A DNA stretch of 64,000 nt from Thiobacillus sp. (GTDB lineage Bacteria > Pseudomonadota > Gammaproteobacteria > Burkholderiales > Thiobacillaceae): contig JAUYCF010000012.1 in assembly GCA_030692355.1 (NCBI GenBank), positions 1-64,000 of the forward strand, written 5' to 3'. Below are positions 42,873-51,994 of this stretch, one piece after another; positions within the stretch are counted from its first letter, which is position 1; every line of letters begins with the position of its first letter. The notes under the pieces were generated by a model. It saw only the letters and a list, made by a program, of their open reading frames with translations. It did no database searches and had not been told where the DNA came from. A program made the translations under genes and the position numbers.

Positions 42873-44101
42873 AGAAGCTCGCGGTGTACTACGCGGGCTG
42901 GGGAGAGCGATGGCTGCTTGGCACCCTGGCGGATAACGGAGAAGACATCCTGTTCGAATATTCGGCGGCTGCGCTGTCGCAAGACCTTGAACTGTCGCCG
43001 AGGCATCTTAAGCTCCGCGCCCAAGCCTACTCAGGGTTTCCTGGACACCAACTCCGGCTTCCAGGGATCATTGCGGACGCCCTTCCTGACGGGTGGGGGT
43101 TGCTGTTGATGGACAGGCTGTTCCGCAAGCCTGGAAGATCGATTGCCGAGGTATCTCCGCTTGATCGGCTAGCCTTTATCGGGGACCGGGCCATGGGTGC
43201 TCTGACATTTGAGCCAGCAGAACCCTTAAGCCTTACACGAGACGACATCACCCTGCTGGAACTGGCGGACGAAGCCCAGGCCGTGCAGCGAGATGGCGAG
43301 GACGAGGCCGTGCTGCGCGAGCTTGCCTGGCTTGGTGGCTCACCGCACGGTGCCCGGCCCAAAGTGTTGGTGCATTTCTCCCCCCAATCCCGGCGGGTCA
43401 GCACCTTGCCGTTCGAAGGCGGAGCGCCATGGCTCATCAAGTTTCACGCCCGCGGCGAGCATAAAGAAGTGTGCGCGCTCGAGCATATCTATGCGGGTCT
43501 GGCCAAGGCCTGTGGCCTGGATATGCCGGAAACGCATTACTTCGACTTGTCCCGCAACCTCTCGGGCTTCGGGGTCAGGCGCTTCGACCGCGAGGCAGGC
43601 GTTCGGGTGCCGGTGCACACGCTGGCCGGCCTGTTACATGCCGATTTTCGGGTGCCTGGCAGTCTCGATTACACAACCTGTCTGAGGGCAACCCGATTTC
43701 TAACGCAGGACGCCCGGGAGGTGCACAAGGCATATGAGCGAGCGGTATTCAACGTGTTGTTCCACAACCGGGACGACCATGCCAAGAATTTTTCATTCCT
43801 GCTCGACAGGGATCGGAGGTGGCGGCTGGCTCCGTGTTATGACCTGACATTTAGCGCTGGCCCCGGCGGCGAGCACCAGATGGACGTGTGCGGGGAAGGC
43901 CGCAACGTAACCCGTCAGAACCTGTTAACCCTTGCTCAACAAGCGGACCTGGATACCGGGTGGGCCGAAACCGTCATTGATCGGATGCTCGACCAGACCC
44001 ATCAATTTGAAGCGCTGAGGAAGGGGTTTGCCCTACGCAAGTCGACTGTCGCTGCAGTGGTGGAGGCGATCGAAGGTAACGCAAGGAATCTGGCCTGCTG
44101 A
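42869..44101 (+). CDS. hipA: HipA-type Ser/Thr kinase toxin
   Basis: A 410-residue HipA-fold kinase: N-terminal couple_hipA region (GWGERWLLGTLADNGEDILFEY, GFPGHQLRLPGIIADALPDGWG), ATP-site region GGSPHGARPKVLV and WLIKFHAR, catalytic VLFHNRDDHAKNFSFLL, and metal-site LAPCYDLTFS. All catalytic residues appear intact. HipA enzymes phosphorylate targets such as glutamyl-tRNA synthetase and cause growth arrest. The hipB gene is immediately upstream. Confidence 0.93.
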   Translation: MKKLAVYYAGWGERWLLGTLADNGEDILFEYSAAALSQDLELSPRHLKLRAQAYSGFPGHQLRLPGIIADALPDGWGLLLMDRLFRKPGRSIAEVSPLDRLAFIGDRAMGALTFEPAEPLSLTRDDITLLELADEAQAVQRDGEDEAVLRELAWLGGSPHGARPKVLVHFSPQSRRVSTLPFEGGAPWLIKFHARGEHKEVCALEHIYAGLAKACGLDMPETHYFDLSRNLSGFGVRRFDREAGVRVPVHTLAGLLHADFRVPGSLDYTTCLRATRFLTQDAREVHKAYERAVFNVLFHNRDDHAKNFSFLLDRDRRWRLAPCYDLTFSAGPGGEHQMDVCGEGRNVTRQNLLTLAQQADLDTGWAETVIDRMLDQTHQFEALRKGFALRKSTVAAVVEAIEGNARNLAC

Positions 44102-44457
44102 CAGCGCATGTCGGCTCGTGCTTTTATTTGCCCAGAGCTTCTTGTTGAACTTCCGCTTCTGGTCGATTGTGTGAATTCGACGTGGTGCCCGTAAGCCGAC
44201 CGTGGCAATTTCACTGAATGGAATGGCTCAATGGCTGCTTTCGGGCGCCTACCCAAAGGCAGCCTCTGTTAAGCGGAAGTTCAGCTTGTGGAGTCCGACC
44301 GTCTCTTGTTCGGCCAAAGTAAGTTCAGGCATCCCTGCGCCAGCGTCGCTTGTGTGCTCAAAAGCTGCCATCTGGATAGGCTGGCCGGCTGCTGGGTTAA
44401 CCCACCCAATGCAGCCGGCAGCTTGACTTTCATTTGCCTGTTGTCAAAAATGCCAAC
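44102..44457. other. Intergenic stretch between hipA and tumE
   Basis: No supportable gene. A strong inverted repeat GCCGGCTGC (44384-44392) facing GCAGCCGGC (44411-44419) lies just before TTGACT at 44423, which could be a -35 element for tumE; the hairpin may end hipBA transcription. Confidence 0.45.
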
Positions 44458-44739
44458 ATGAAGGCCGAACTGCTCAAGCAGCATCGCCAGCGCCTACCCA
44501 ACGGCGGGCTGGTCGAGATGAAAATCTGGAAGCTTTCCTGCCCGGTGCCGCCTTGCGGCCACAGCTTCAAGTATCGGCTGGTGTATGTGCTGGATGGAAA
44601 ACGCCTTGTCGATTTCGATAATGAGCGCGGCAAGGGCGATCACAGGCATCTGGACGGAAAGGAGTCGGCCTACTGCTTTGTTTCCGTCGACCAGCTTCTG
44701 GATGATTTCATCGCGGAAGTGGAAAGGAGAGTCGAATGA
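44458..44739 (+). CDS. tumE: TumE-family toxin (DUF6516)
   Basis: A 93-residue protein with the family pattern MKAELL...GGLVEMKIWKL, HSFKYRLVYVLDGKRLVDFDNERGKGDHRH and the ending FVSVDQLLDDFIAEVE. TumE is the toxin of the TumE-TumA pair (family knowledge). ATG at 44458 chosen; the frame is open to 44434. ATGA overlap with the regulator downstream. Confidence 0.82.
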   Translation: MKAELLKQHRQRLPNGGLVEMKIWKLSCPVPPCGHSFKYRLVYVLDGKRLVDFDNERGKGDHRHLDGKESAYCFVSVDQLLDDFIAEVERRVE

Positions 44740-45098
44740 AAACCGCTGTCATTGAAATCAACCCGAACTGGAAAGCCGCGCTCAGGGCGGGTGCAAAAGG
44801 CATGCGTCAGGCCGCAAAATCCGGTCGCGTCCAGCAATTCACGTTCAGCTACGCCAGCCCCGAACTCCTGTTCTCAGAGATAAGCCCGAAGCGCTGGGGG
44901 GTGCTGGAAGCGATGAGCGGCGCCGGTGAAATGAGCCTGCGCGAACTGGCCCGCAGGCTGGAACGCGACGTCAAGTCCGTGCACCGGGATGTGCATGCCC
45001 TATTGGCTTCCGGACTCCTGGAAAAAACCGAGAGCGGAAAGATCGTGTGCCCGTTCGACAAGGTGCGCGTCGATTTCACGCTGGAGCAAGCGGCTTAG
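44736..45098 (+). CDS. tumA: TumA-type helix-turn-helix antitoxin
   Basis: A 120-residue winged-helix protein: WGVLEAMSGAGEMSLRELARRLERDVKSVHRDVHALLASGLLEKT. Partner of tumE by overlap. Its stop codon lies four bases before the right-hand direct repeat, so the module is bounded tightly. Confidence 0.82.
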   Translation: MKTAVIEINPNWKAALRAGAKGMRQAAKSGRVQQFTFSYASPELLFSEISPKRWGVLEAMSGAGEMSLRELARRLERDVKSVHRDVHALLASGLLEKTESGKIVCPFDKVRVDFTLEQAA

Positions 45099-45101
45099 AA
45101 C

Positions 45102-45206
45102 CGAACGGGGGTCATGGCACAGCGCTCGTTCACCCTGTGCTTGTCGAATGGCATTTCATGAAATTGATTTTATTTGAGTTGTTTCGCTCATGGCTCGACA
45201 TGGCTC
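45102..45206. repeat. Direct repeat, right copy, flanking the hipBA-tumEA module
   Basis: Matches 41825-41922. On the minus strand it still holds the ATG ACC CCC GTT CG start of the TIGR04282 gene, now running into a stop after six codons: an orphaned 5' end, evidence that this copy is the product of an insertion or duplication event. Confidence 0.85.
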
Positions 45207-45451
45207 GAGGCTGTAGTGCTTAAAGGTCCGCCGGACGGCCCGGCCACCTTCGTTTTGAACTACCGAGAAATCCTCGGCAGTTGCTTTTTCCGCCAACTCG
45301 CCATCTACGGACGGTCGAATAGTCGTGGTCGAAAGTCTGTCCGCAAGTCTGCGAGCAGTCATTCAGAAACGGTAAATTCCGGGTTGTGTCCGGGCCAAAA
45401 CCGACATCCACTAAATGACGTTGGTCTATCCCAAGTCGCGCCCTGTGAATC

Positions 45452-48400
45452 CTATTTTTCGGGCGATTTCTGGCCTCGATCCGATTGCCCAGCGAACCCA
45501 CCAGAGACACTCTGTTGCCAGACATGCCCGTAAATCCTTTCCGCCGCGCGCTGCTTGTCGTCTGGCGTATAGGGTGGCTCGGGCAACGCAAGATAAACGT
45601 GATCCAGAATAAAGGTCTGCACCTCGGCTTGGGTCTGTTCCTTTTCCGTCCATTGGTCGAGCGGATCAATCAGCCGCAGCACGTCTGCCAAGAGTTCACG
45701 GCTGGCTTGTTTGACCCGCTCGCGGTCAGCTTTTGACAGATCGCCGCGCTGGATCAAATCGAACAATGCCAACTGTTCCTCGCTCAAGCCTTCTTCCGCT
45801 GCGCGGCGCTGCTCGGCATCCAGGCGCGCGATCAAATCCATGGCCTGGGCGAAGGTCTCTTCAATCGCAATGCGATCTTTGTCCCGGTTGTAATCGGCGA
45901 TGATCGTCTGGTATTTCTTGTAGTAATCCATGCGCAGCGGGTTTTTCGCCAGCATCTGCGCGAGCTTCGCCTCGACGATCTGGAAAATATCCTGCAAGGC
46001 CGTGGCCTTGCGTTTCACTTTTTTAGCGAACTCATCGCGCAGTTTTTCCAGGTCGATCTGGCTCAGGTCGTACTGCCTGCCCTCTGCGTGGTCGCCGCCG
46101 CTCGCCTGGGTGCGGATGGCTTCATTGATGATCCGGTGCAGTTCCTTGAGCAGTGCCGTCACGTCCGAGGTATCCCGCCGCTCGGTCAGCTTTTTGTAGA
46201 TGGCCTCGATGTTGTCGTGGCGTTCGGCATAGGCCAGGGCGGACGACTCCATCAGCAACGCCTTGAAGCGGATGAATACCTGTCGAGCCAGAATCTCAAA
46301 GCGGCGCTTGGCTTCATCGCTGGTGTAAACGACATCCACTGCATCCTTGAGCGCTTCGATGCGTGCGAAACCCTTGGCCCCGAGCAGACGCGAGGCGTCA
46401 AATCCCAAACCCAGCAAATGTGCTTCCGTGGCCTCGATCGCATCCAGCAGCGCGATCACTCGCTCTTCAATGGGCGCGACGATTTCGGCCTCGCCGTTGC
46501 CGTCGTCGCCCAGCGCATACTGCGCCAGCGCCTCGCGCAGCGCTTTCAACATGCCGTTGTGATCCACGATCAGGCCGAAATCCTTGCCCGGATAACGCCG
46601 GTTGGCCCGGGCGATGGCCTGCATCAGGGTGTGCGCCCGCATCGGCTTGTCGATGTAGAGCGTGGATAGGCATTCCACGTCGAATCCGGTCAACCACATG
46701 GCGCAGACGATGGCGATGCGGAACGGGTGTTGTGGGTTCTTGAACGCAGAGTCCAGTGTGACTTGCTTGCCGTCTGATGCCTCGAAGCCCAGCTTCATTC
46801 GCGCACGGTGCGGGATGATGTCGAAGCCCCACTTTTTAAAATCGGCGACTTCGTTTTGCGCTTCGCTGATGACGATCTCGATCAGCGTCTCATCCAGCCA
46901 GCTTGCCTGTGCCAGCAGCCGGTCGCGTTGGGCGTGCAGCCGTTGCCGCGCCTCGTCATCCGGAGCGGCGACAATCTCGGCTCGCTTCGTCTCCGCCTCG
47001 TCGCGCACTGCCGCCGCTTTCACCCGCCACAGCGGCTCGATCAGCATCAACATGCGCGCGCAGGTGATTTTGTCGATACAGACCAGCATCGACTTCCCGG
47101 ACTCCCAGCGCGTGGCGCAATGCGTCACGAAATCGGCGGCAATCTTCGCCAGCCGCTCATCGGCGGTGATAACTTCGTAATCCTTACCCAGCAGCCTTTC
47201 CAGCAAGGCGTTTTGATCGGGGTCGAGATCGGCGCGTTCCACCGCCTCGGCGATGCGGTCGTTCAAATCCAGTCGCGCCAGACCCAGCTTCTCGCCCCTG
47301 TTCTCGTAGACCAATTTCACCGTCGCGCCGTCTTCCTCGCTGCGCTTGAAGTCGTAGCGGGAAACGTAATCACCGAAGATGCGCTTGGTCAGTTCGTCGT
47401 GCTTGAACAACGGCGTGCCCGTGAAGCCGATGAAGGCCGCATTCGGTAGCGCCAGGCGCATGTTGCGCGCCAGCTTGCCGGCCTGGGTGCGGTGCGCCTC
47501 ATCGGAAATCACGATGATGTCGTCGCGGTCGCTGTAAGGTTCGCCCGGCGTCACGTCCTGGTTGAATTTGTGAATCAGGCTGAACACGTAGCGCAGATTC
47601 TGCTTGAGCAGTTGTTCCAGTTCCTTGCCCGAACCCGCGCGCGGCGTCTGATCGTCCGCCACCCCGCAACCCACGAAAGTTTTGTATATCTGGCTGTCCA
47701 GATCGTCGCGGTCGGTCATCAGTACAAAAGTGAAATTGCCTTCCACCGTGCGCCGCACTTTCTCGGCGAAGAAGGCCATCGAATACGATTTGCCGCTGCC
47801 CTGCGTGTGCCACACCACGCCCAGACGCCCAAGGTCGGGGTGCGCGCGTTCGATAATCTGCAAGCTTCGCGGCTGCGACCCGGTGCTGCCATCTGTCCGG
47901 TATCCCGCCGTTGATTGCGCCGCCATGGGGTAAGCTGCCACCGGCTCATTCGAGCCTTCAACGCGAGTTACGGGCAACGCAATCATGCGCTGCGTCAGCC
48001 GCTCGCCCGGTGGAAACTGGCGCTTGAGCGCCTCTTGCCGAACCACCGCCGCCACCGCCTGATTCACTCCCAGCAACTGATGGTTACGCGCCACTACCTT
48101 GCGCGCTGGCCCGGTTTTGCTGGCGTCGAACAGAATGAAGTTCTCGACGATATCCAGCAGACGGTCTTTGGCCAACATGCCGTTGAGCAGCACCTCAGCC
48201 GCCACATTGCCCTCGTCTTTTTCGTCCAAGCGTTTCCATTCGCCCAAATGCTCCCATTCGCTGGTGATCGAGCCATAGCGCGCGTTGTCGCCATTGCTCA
48301 CGATCAGGAAAGCGTTGTGATGAAAGGCATGGGCGATGACGTTTTCGTCCAGGTAATCACGCAGATTGCCGTCGAACCCGGCGCGGATATTTTTGTAGAC

Positions 48401-48916
48401 CGCCTTCAGCTCGATGAACACCAGCGGCAAGCCGTTGACGTAGCAGACCAGGTCGGCACGGCGATTGTAGTTGGGCGTGCGCAGCCCGGTAATCTTGAGT
48501 TCGCGCACCGCCACAAAGCGATTGTTGCCCGGGTTGCGGAAGTCGATCACCCTGGCCTGCGCGTGCCGTAAAACCCCTTGCGCATCGCGGTAGCTCACCG
48601 GCACCCCGTCGCGGATCAGCGTGTAGAACGCCTGATTGTGCTGGAGCAGCGACCGCGAATAGTCATGGTGGGTGAGCTTGACCACCGCCTCGTTGATCGC
48701 CGCCTCCGGCAAACCCGGGTTGAACTTCGCCAGCGCCGCCCGCAGATCGCGCACCAGCACCACCTCGCGCTCGCTTGCGCGCCCCAGCGACCCGTCCGGG
48801 CCGAAGCTTTCCTGGTTCCAGGCGTAGACGCTCTCCCAGCCCAGCGCCTTTTCCAGATGATCGGCAAAGGTGGCCTGAACCAGACGGTCTTCGCTGTTGA
48901 TGTCGGTGTAGGCCAT
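45452..48916 (-). CDS. hsdR: Type I restriction endonuclease/translocase subunit, system 2
   Basis: About 1154 residues, a different HsdR subfamily from system 1. N-terminal nuclease region with PLVFIELKAVYKN (IELK), Walker A WHTQGSGKSYSMAFF, Walker B ISDEAHRTQAG, motif III TGTPLFK, motif VI QAIARANRRYPGKDFG, long helical C-terminus. Start set at 48916 (MAYTDINSEDRLV) with AAGG upstream; the frame is open to 48937. Last gene of the minus-strand operon, separated from the AlbA_2 gene by 120 bases. Confidence 0.94.
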   Translation of the reverse strand: MAYTDINSEDRLVQATFADHLEKALGWESVYAWNQESFGPDGSLGRASEREVVLVRDLRAALAKFNPGLPEAAINEAVVKLTHHDYSRSLLQHNQAFYTLIRDGVPVSYRDAQGVLRHAQARVIDFRNPGNNRFVAVRELKITGLRTPNYNRRADLVCYVNGLPLVFIELKAVYKNIRAGFDGNLRDYLDENVIAHAFHHNAFLIVSNGDNARYGSITSEWEHLGEWKRLDEKDEGNVAAEVLLNGMLAKDRLLDIVENFILFDASKTGPARKVVARNHQLLGVNQAVAAVVRQEALKRQFPPGERLTQRMIALPVTRVEGSNEPVAAYPMAAQSTAGYRTDGSTGSQPRSLQIIERAHPDLGRLGVVWHTQGSGKSYSMAFFAEKVRRTVEGNFTFVLMTDRDDLDSQIYKTFVGCGVADDQTPRAGSGKELEQLLKQNLRYVFSLIHKFNQDVTPGEPYSDRDDIIVISDEAHRTQAGKLARNMRLALPNAAFIGFTGTPLFKHDELTKRIFGDYVSRYDFKRSEEDGATVKLVYENRGEKLGLARLDLNDRIAEAVERADLDPDQNALLERLLGKDYEVITADERLAKIAADFVTHCATRWESGKSMLVCIDKITCARMLMLIEPLWRVKAAAVRDEAETKRAEIVAAPDDEARQRLHAQRDRLLAQASWLDETLIEIVISEAQNEVADFKKWGFDIIPHRARMKLGFEASDGKQVTLDSAFKNPQHPFRIAIVCAMWLTGFDVECLSTLYIDKPMRAHTLMQAIARANRRYPGKDFGLIVDHNGMLKALREALAQYALGDDGNGEAEIVAPIEERVIALLDAIEATEAHLLGLGFDASRLLGAKGFARIEALKDAVDVVYTSDEAKRRFEILARQVFIRFKALLMESSALAYAERHDNIEAIYKKLTERRDTSDVTALLKELHRIINEAIRTQASGGDHAEGRQYDLSQIDLEKLRDEFAKKVKRKATALQDIFQIVEAKLAQMLAKNPLRMDYYKKYQTIIADYNRDKDRIAIEETFAQAMDLIARLDAEQRRAAEEGLSEEQLALFDLIQRGDLSKADRERVKQASRELLADVLRLIDPLDQWTEKEQTQAEVQTFILDHVYLALPEPPYTPDDKQRAAERIYGHVWQQSVSGGFAGQSDRGQKSPEK

Positions 48917-49036
48917 TTGATGCCTTCTATCGGACAAGGCGACGTTTCATAAAAGACAAATCAAAGCCACGTCCTTTATAGAAGCACTTAATAATCAGTA
49001 TGTTACATAAACCAATTAGCTCAGAAGCACGCGCCC

Positions 49037-50707
49037 TCATGAAAACTCCCCCGCTTCGTGTCCTTTATGTTCACGGTCCGAAAGTCGATAACGCCGCCAA
49101 CGGCGCTCACCCACATAAATCACCCGTCCGCCGTCCACCAAATCATCCAGGGCGCGCTTCACAGTCTTGGCAGAAATTTCCGCGCCAATTCGCCGGTTGA
49201 TGTCTGTACTGGACGAATCGGGGTAACGCGCCAAATCCTCCAGAATCAGTGCCAGCAAGCGATGCGGTGTAATTCTGCTAAGCGTGGTTTTGTGATCAAG
49301 TTGCGCGCCACGCAACCAATCCGGTGCCACGAAATACCGCATCCCCGAAGTCTTGCCGCTGGTCTGAACCAGACCGTTCTGCACCAATCGCCCCAGCCAA
49401 ACCGCGAGTTCATCCGCCCCATCCGTCTCCAGCACCGCGCCCAACTCCCTGGCTGTCATACCTTCTGTTTGTGCCAGCACACCGAGGGTGATCCGCTCCC
49501 GCTGCGTCAATTGAAAGCGTTCATCCGCCTCAGTCAGCAGCCGCATCACTTCCGGCTTCGCTATGCGCCGCTGAATCGTCACTTTGACCCAGTCCGCACC
49601 TTCTTCCGGCACCGGCGCCGGGCGGCCGTGAGACAGCAGCCGGTCGTACATCAAGTCGAAGCCAGTGCCTTCCCGCTCCATCAGCCCCAGATCATGGAAC
49701 ACCCGTGCCAGCGCCTCGTTGCGGCGTCGGCTGGCGTGCAGAATATTGCGCGGCGTCACCCCCAGCGGCAGCCGGCCCGGATTCACCACCTCCAGCCGCT
49801 CCGGGTGCAGATTGAGGTAAATGTCGCCCTGCTGCGTATAAGGCCGATGCACCAACGCATTGACCAGCAGCTCGCGCACCACCTTCTCGTCATAGGCCGG
49901 CACACTGCGCCGATACAGCCCCTCGGCCACCTCGTAGCTCTCGCGGAAATCCGGCACCTCGCGCCAGATCGCATCCACCAGTTCAACAGGCGACAGCGCG
50001 CAGTCATCCCAAACCCACTTGTTGATCTTCTGTCCCCGCTCGTCGTACTTGATCGCCTGCACCAGCGGCGCAGTGCCCAATGCCCGCCGGTCGGCAGTCG
50101 TGCCGAGCAGCAGCGCGCCCAGGCGGGTGAGCGTGTCGCCCTGCGCGAGGCTGTAGTGCGTCAGCAGCTCATCGGCGCTTTTTTCCTTCACCGAATCCTT
50201 CACTCGGTCGGAAGCGCGGATACCCTGCACGAAACGGGCGAACTTATCGGCATCAGCCGCGCCTCGTGGCACGCTGCTGTCCATCGCCTCCCACGGTCGC
50301 CCCGGCCGCTCGTTGGCCAGGCGCAGCACGTCGTCGCCCAGCACTGGCTGGCAGGTGTCACTCACCCGAAGAAAATAACGCCCATCGCGGGTCGAGGCCA
50401 CATTGGGCGAGCGTTCGATCACCAACTCGATAAACTCGCCGCCGTTAGTCGCACGCTGCAAACTCGGCAGTGCCTGCACATTCACCGTCAACTCACCGAT
50501 ACGTTTGCGCAGACGATCCAGCAATTCCGGCGGCACAACTTGACCGGCCAGCGGCAACGCCTCGCCGTCCTCAATGCCGATCAGCAAACGGCCTCCCGCA
50601 CCGTTGGCGAAGCACACGCAATCCTTCGCCAACGCATCCCAATCGGCTGACTTGCCGGTGACGGTGCGCAGGGACTTGCGGTCGGTGTGCTGGTCTTCGA
50701 GGGTCAT
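49037..50707 (-). CDS. AlbA_2 (Schlafen-type) ATP-binding transcriptional regulator-like protein
   Basis: A 556-residue protein. Residues 1-110 are an AlbA_2/Schlafen-like domain (FANGAGGRLLIGIEDGEALPLAG). About 270-370 is a HATPase_c_4 module (VRELLVNALVHRPYTQQGDI, GLGLMEREGTGFDLMYDRLL region). The end has two winged-helix segments (ITLGVLAQTEGMTARELG, SSTDINRRIGAEISAKTVKRAL). Such proteins are repeatedly found in type I restriction operons and other defence islands, function unproven. It overlaps the upstream gene by ATGA. Confidence 0.8.
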   Translation of the reverse strand: MTLEDQHTDRKSLRTVTGKSADWDALAKDCVCFANGAGGRLLIGIEDGEALPLAGQVVPPELLDRLRKRIGELTVNVQALPSLQRATNGGEFIELVIERSPNVASTRDGRYFLRVSDTCQPVLGDDVLRLANERPGRPWEAMDSSVPRGAADADKFARFVQGIRASDRVKDSVKEKSADELLTHYSLAQGDTLTRLGALLLGTTADRRALGTAPLVQAIKYDERGQKINKWVWDDCALSPVELVDAIWREVPDFRESYEVAEGLYRRSVPAYDEKVVRELLVNALVHRPYTQQGDIYLNLHPERLEVVNPGRLPLGVTPRNILHASRRRNEALARVFHDLGLMEREGTGFDLMYDRLLSHGRPAPVPEEGADWVKVTIQRRIAKPEVMRLLTEADERFQLTQRERITLGVLAQTEGMTARELGAVLETDGADELAVWLGRLVQNGLVQTSGKTSGMRYFVAPDWLRGAQLDHKTTLSRITPHRLLALILEDLARYPDSSSTDINRRIGAEISAKTVKRALDDLVDGGRVIYVGERRWRRYRLSDREHKGHEAGEFS

Positions 50708-51924
50708 TGCTCCCCCTGCGTATCATTTTGTTTGCGGTGATTTGCTGGCACCCGCTTAAGGTACTTCTTCAACACCCATCCCGTGTGGTAGCCCTGTCGA
50801 AGCCAGTCGTAATACTGAACCTCAGCCCATTTACCCTCTTCCGCTATTGGCTGCACGACTTCACGCGGCAATAATTTACTGACAAGCGCTGAGCCGCTCT
50901 CAGGCTTGCTTCGAACCGTTGCTACCCGCTCCAACACGACAAAGCGCTCATCAGCACGTTTTGCCTCTTTTTGAAGCGCGATCACAATCAGATTCGATAG
51001 TGTTTCGATTGTTTTTTGCTGAGTCTCTAACAACTGGCGGTGTGCCGCCAGTTCTGCATCCGTCTTGGTTTGCCACGCGTTGGAAGACAGCTCTTGAAGG
51101 ATCGGAATCAAGAAAGTCGCGATAAAACTAATGAGCGCCATCAGCTCCATGGTCTTACGACTGAGTCCAATGCCCTTTTCTTGATCGGTATCGCTCGATC
51201 CCACGACCACCGCATCCGCTTCAATCAAACTGCCGTCTGCATCAATCCCCAAGGCTGCAAGCTGAGAGGCGATGCCTTCCTCCCCAAGTAACTGGGCTAA
51301 GGTTGCAGCAGAAGGCCAGTCGATTACGGGCAGCGTCAGCTTACCGATGGAATCCTGCAACGCCTTCAATGAGGAAATGCTTTCCGTAAGCTCCTTAGGA
51401 ATTGCCCATTGCTTGTTGGCGTCATTAAAGGACTTGGCAAGCTGGGCAATGCTGCTCTCGACGCCTGAGGCTGCAATAAGATCTTTGGCCTGGTTGATGC
51501 TGGTTAGCCAGTTTTTTCCGACGGCATCCAAAGCGCTTGTATCAAGGTGAGTCTGTTTGAAAACGTCAGCGAACTGATCGCCCAGGGCGGCGGACATGGT
51601 TGCCTGGTCGATCAATTTTTTGAGTTGCTCATCCGCCGCAAAATGCTTGTGAGTTCCAGCAATGGGATCAAGCATCCGTCTGAATTTTTCTTGTTCCTCT
51701 TTCCATTGCTCGATCATCTTCTGAATGGCGGATTGTGAAGACATGGATGCCATCATGGCTGAACTGGTAGAAGCATTGATAACGCGAAGCGCATCCGAAA
51801 TGGTATCCACTGGCATGATGCGTTTGAGCCATTCGAGGCGAGCCTCCTCCATCCGCCGAAATTCGCTCGCCATCATTGAGCTAAGCCCGAACGGGTTTTC
51901 ACGATGTCCCGAAGTGGCACTCAC
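50704..51924 (-). CDS. Unknown membrane protein with C-terminal SH3-like domain in restriction operon 2
   Basis: I do not recognise a family for the whole protein. Residues 1-235 are helical and methionine/alanine-rich with repeated short amphipathic segments (SSLKALQDSIGKL, ANKQWAIPKEL). One probable membrane segment, MELMALISFIATFLIPIL, lies around 263-280, followed by a coiled coil and a bacterial SH3-type domain (VATVRSKPESGSALV ... EVQYYDWLRQGYHTGWVLKKYL) at about 325-390. It lies between hsdS and the AlbA_2 gene on the same strand. A membrane-linked effector acting when restriction fails is one possibility, inference only. Confidence 0.7.
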   Translation of the reverse strand: MSATSGHRENPFGLSSMMASEFRRMEEARLEWLKRIMPVDTISDALRVINASTSSAMMASMSSQSAIQKMIEQWKEEQEKFRRMLDPIAGTHKHFAADEQLKKLIDQATMSAALGDQFADVFKQTHLDTSALDAVGKNWLTSINQAKDLIAASGVESSIAQLAKSFNDANKQWAIPKELTESISSLKALQDSIGKLTLPVIDWPSAATLAQLLGEEGIASQLAALGIDADGSLIEADAVVVGSSDTDQEKGIGLSRKTMELMALISFIATFLIPILQELSSNAWQTKTDAELAAHRQLLETQQKTIETLSNLIVIALQKEAKRADERFVVLERVATVRSKPESGSALVSKLLPREVVQPIAEEGKWAEVQYYDWLRQGYHTGWVLKKYLKRVPANHRKQNDTQGEQ

Positions 51925-51994
51925 AAGTCACCCCCATCAATGTTGCCAGTGCCGATACGCAAGGATTCACGGTAAGTATGCGAACCTTCAAAAG

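Noticed and set aside
45220-45653. Minus-strand frames upstream and overlapping the hsdR 2 end
   Set aside because: They read out of frame through the hsdR 3' end; no motif.
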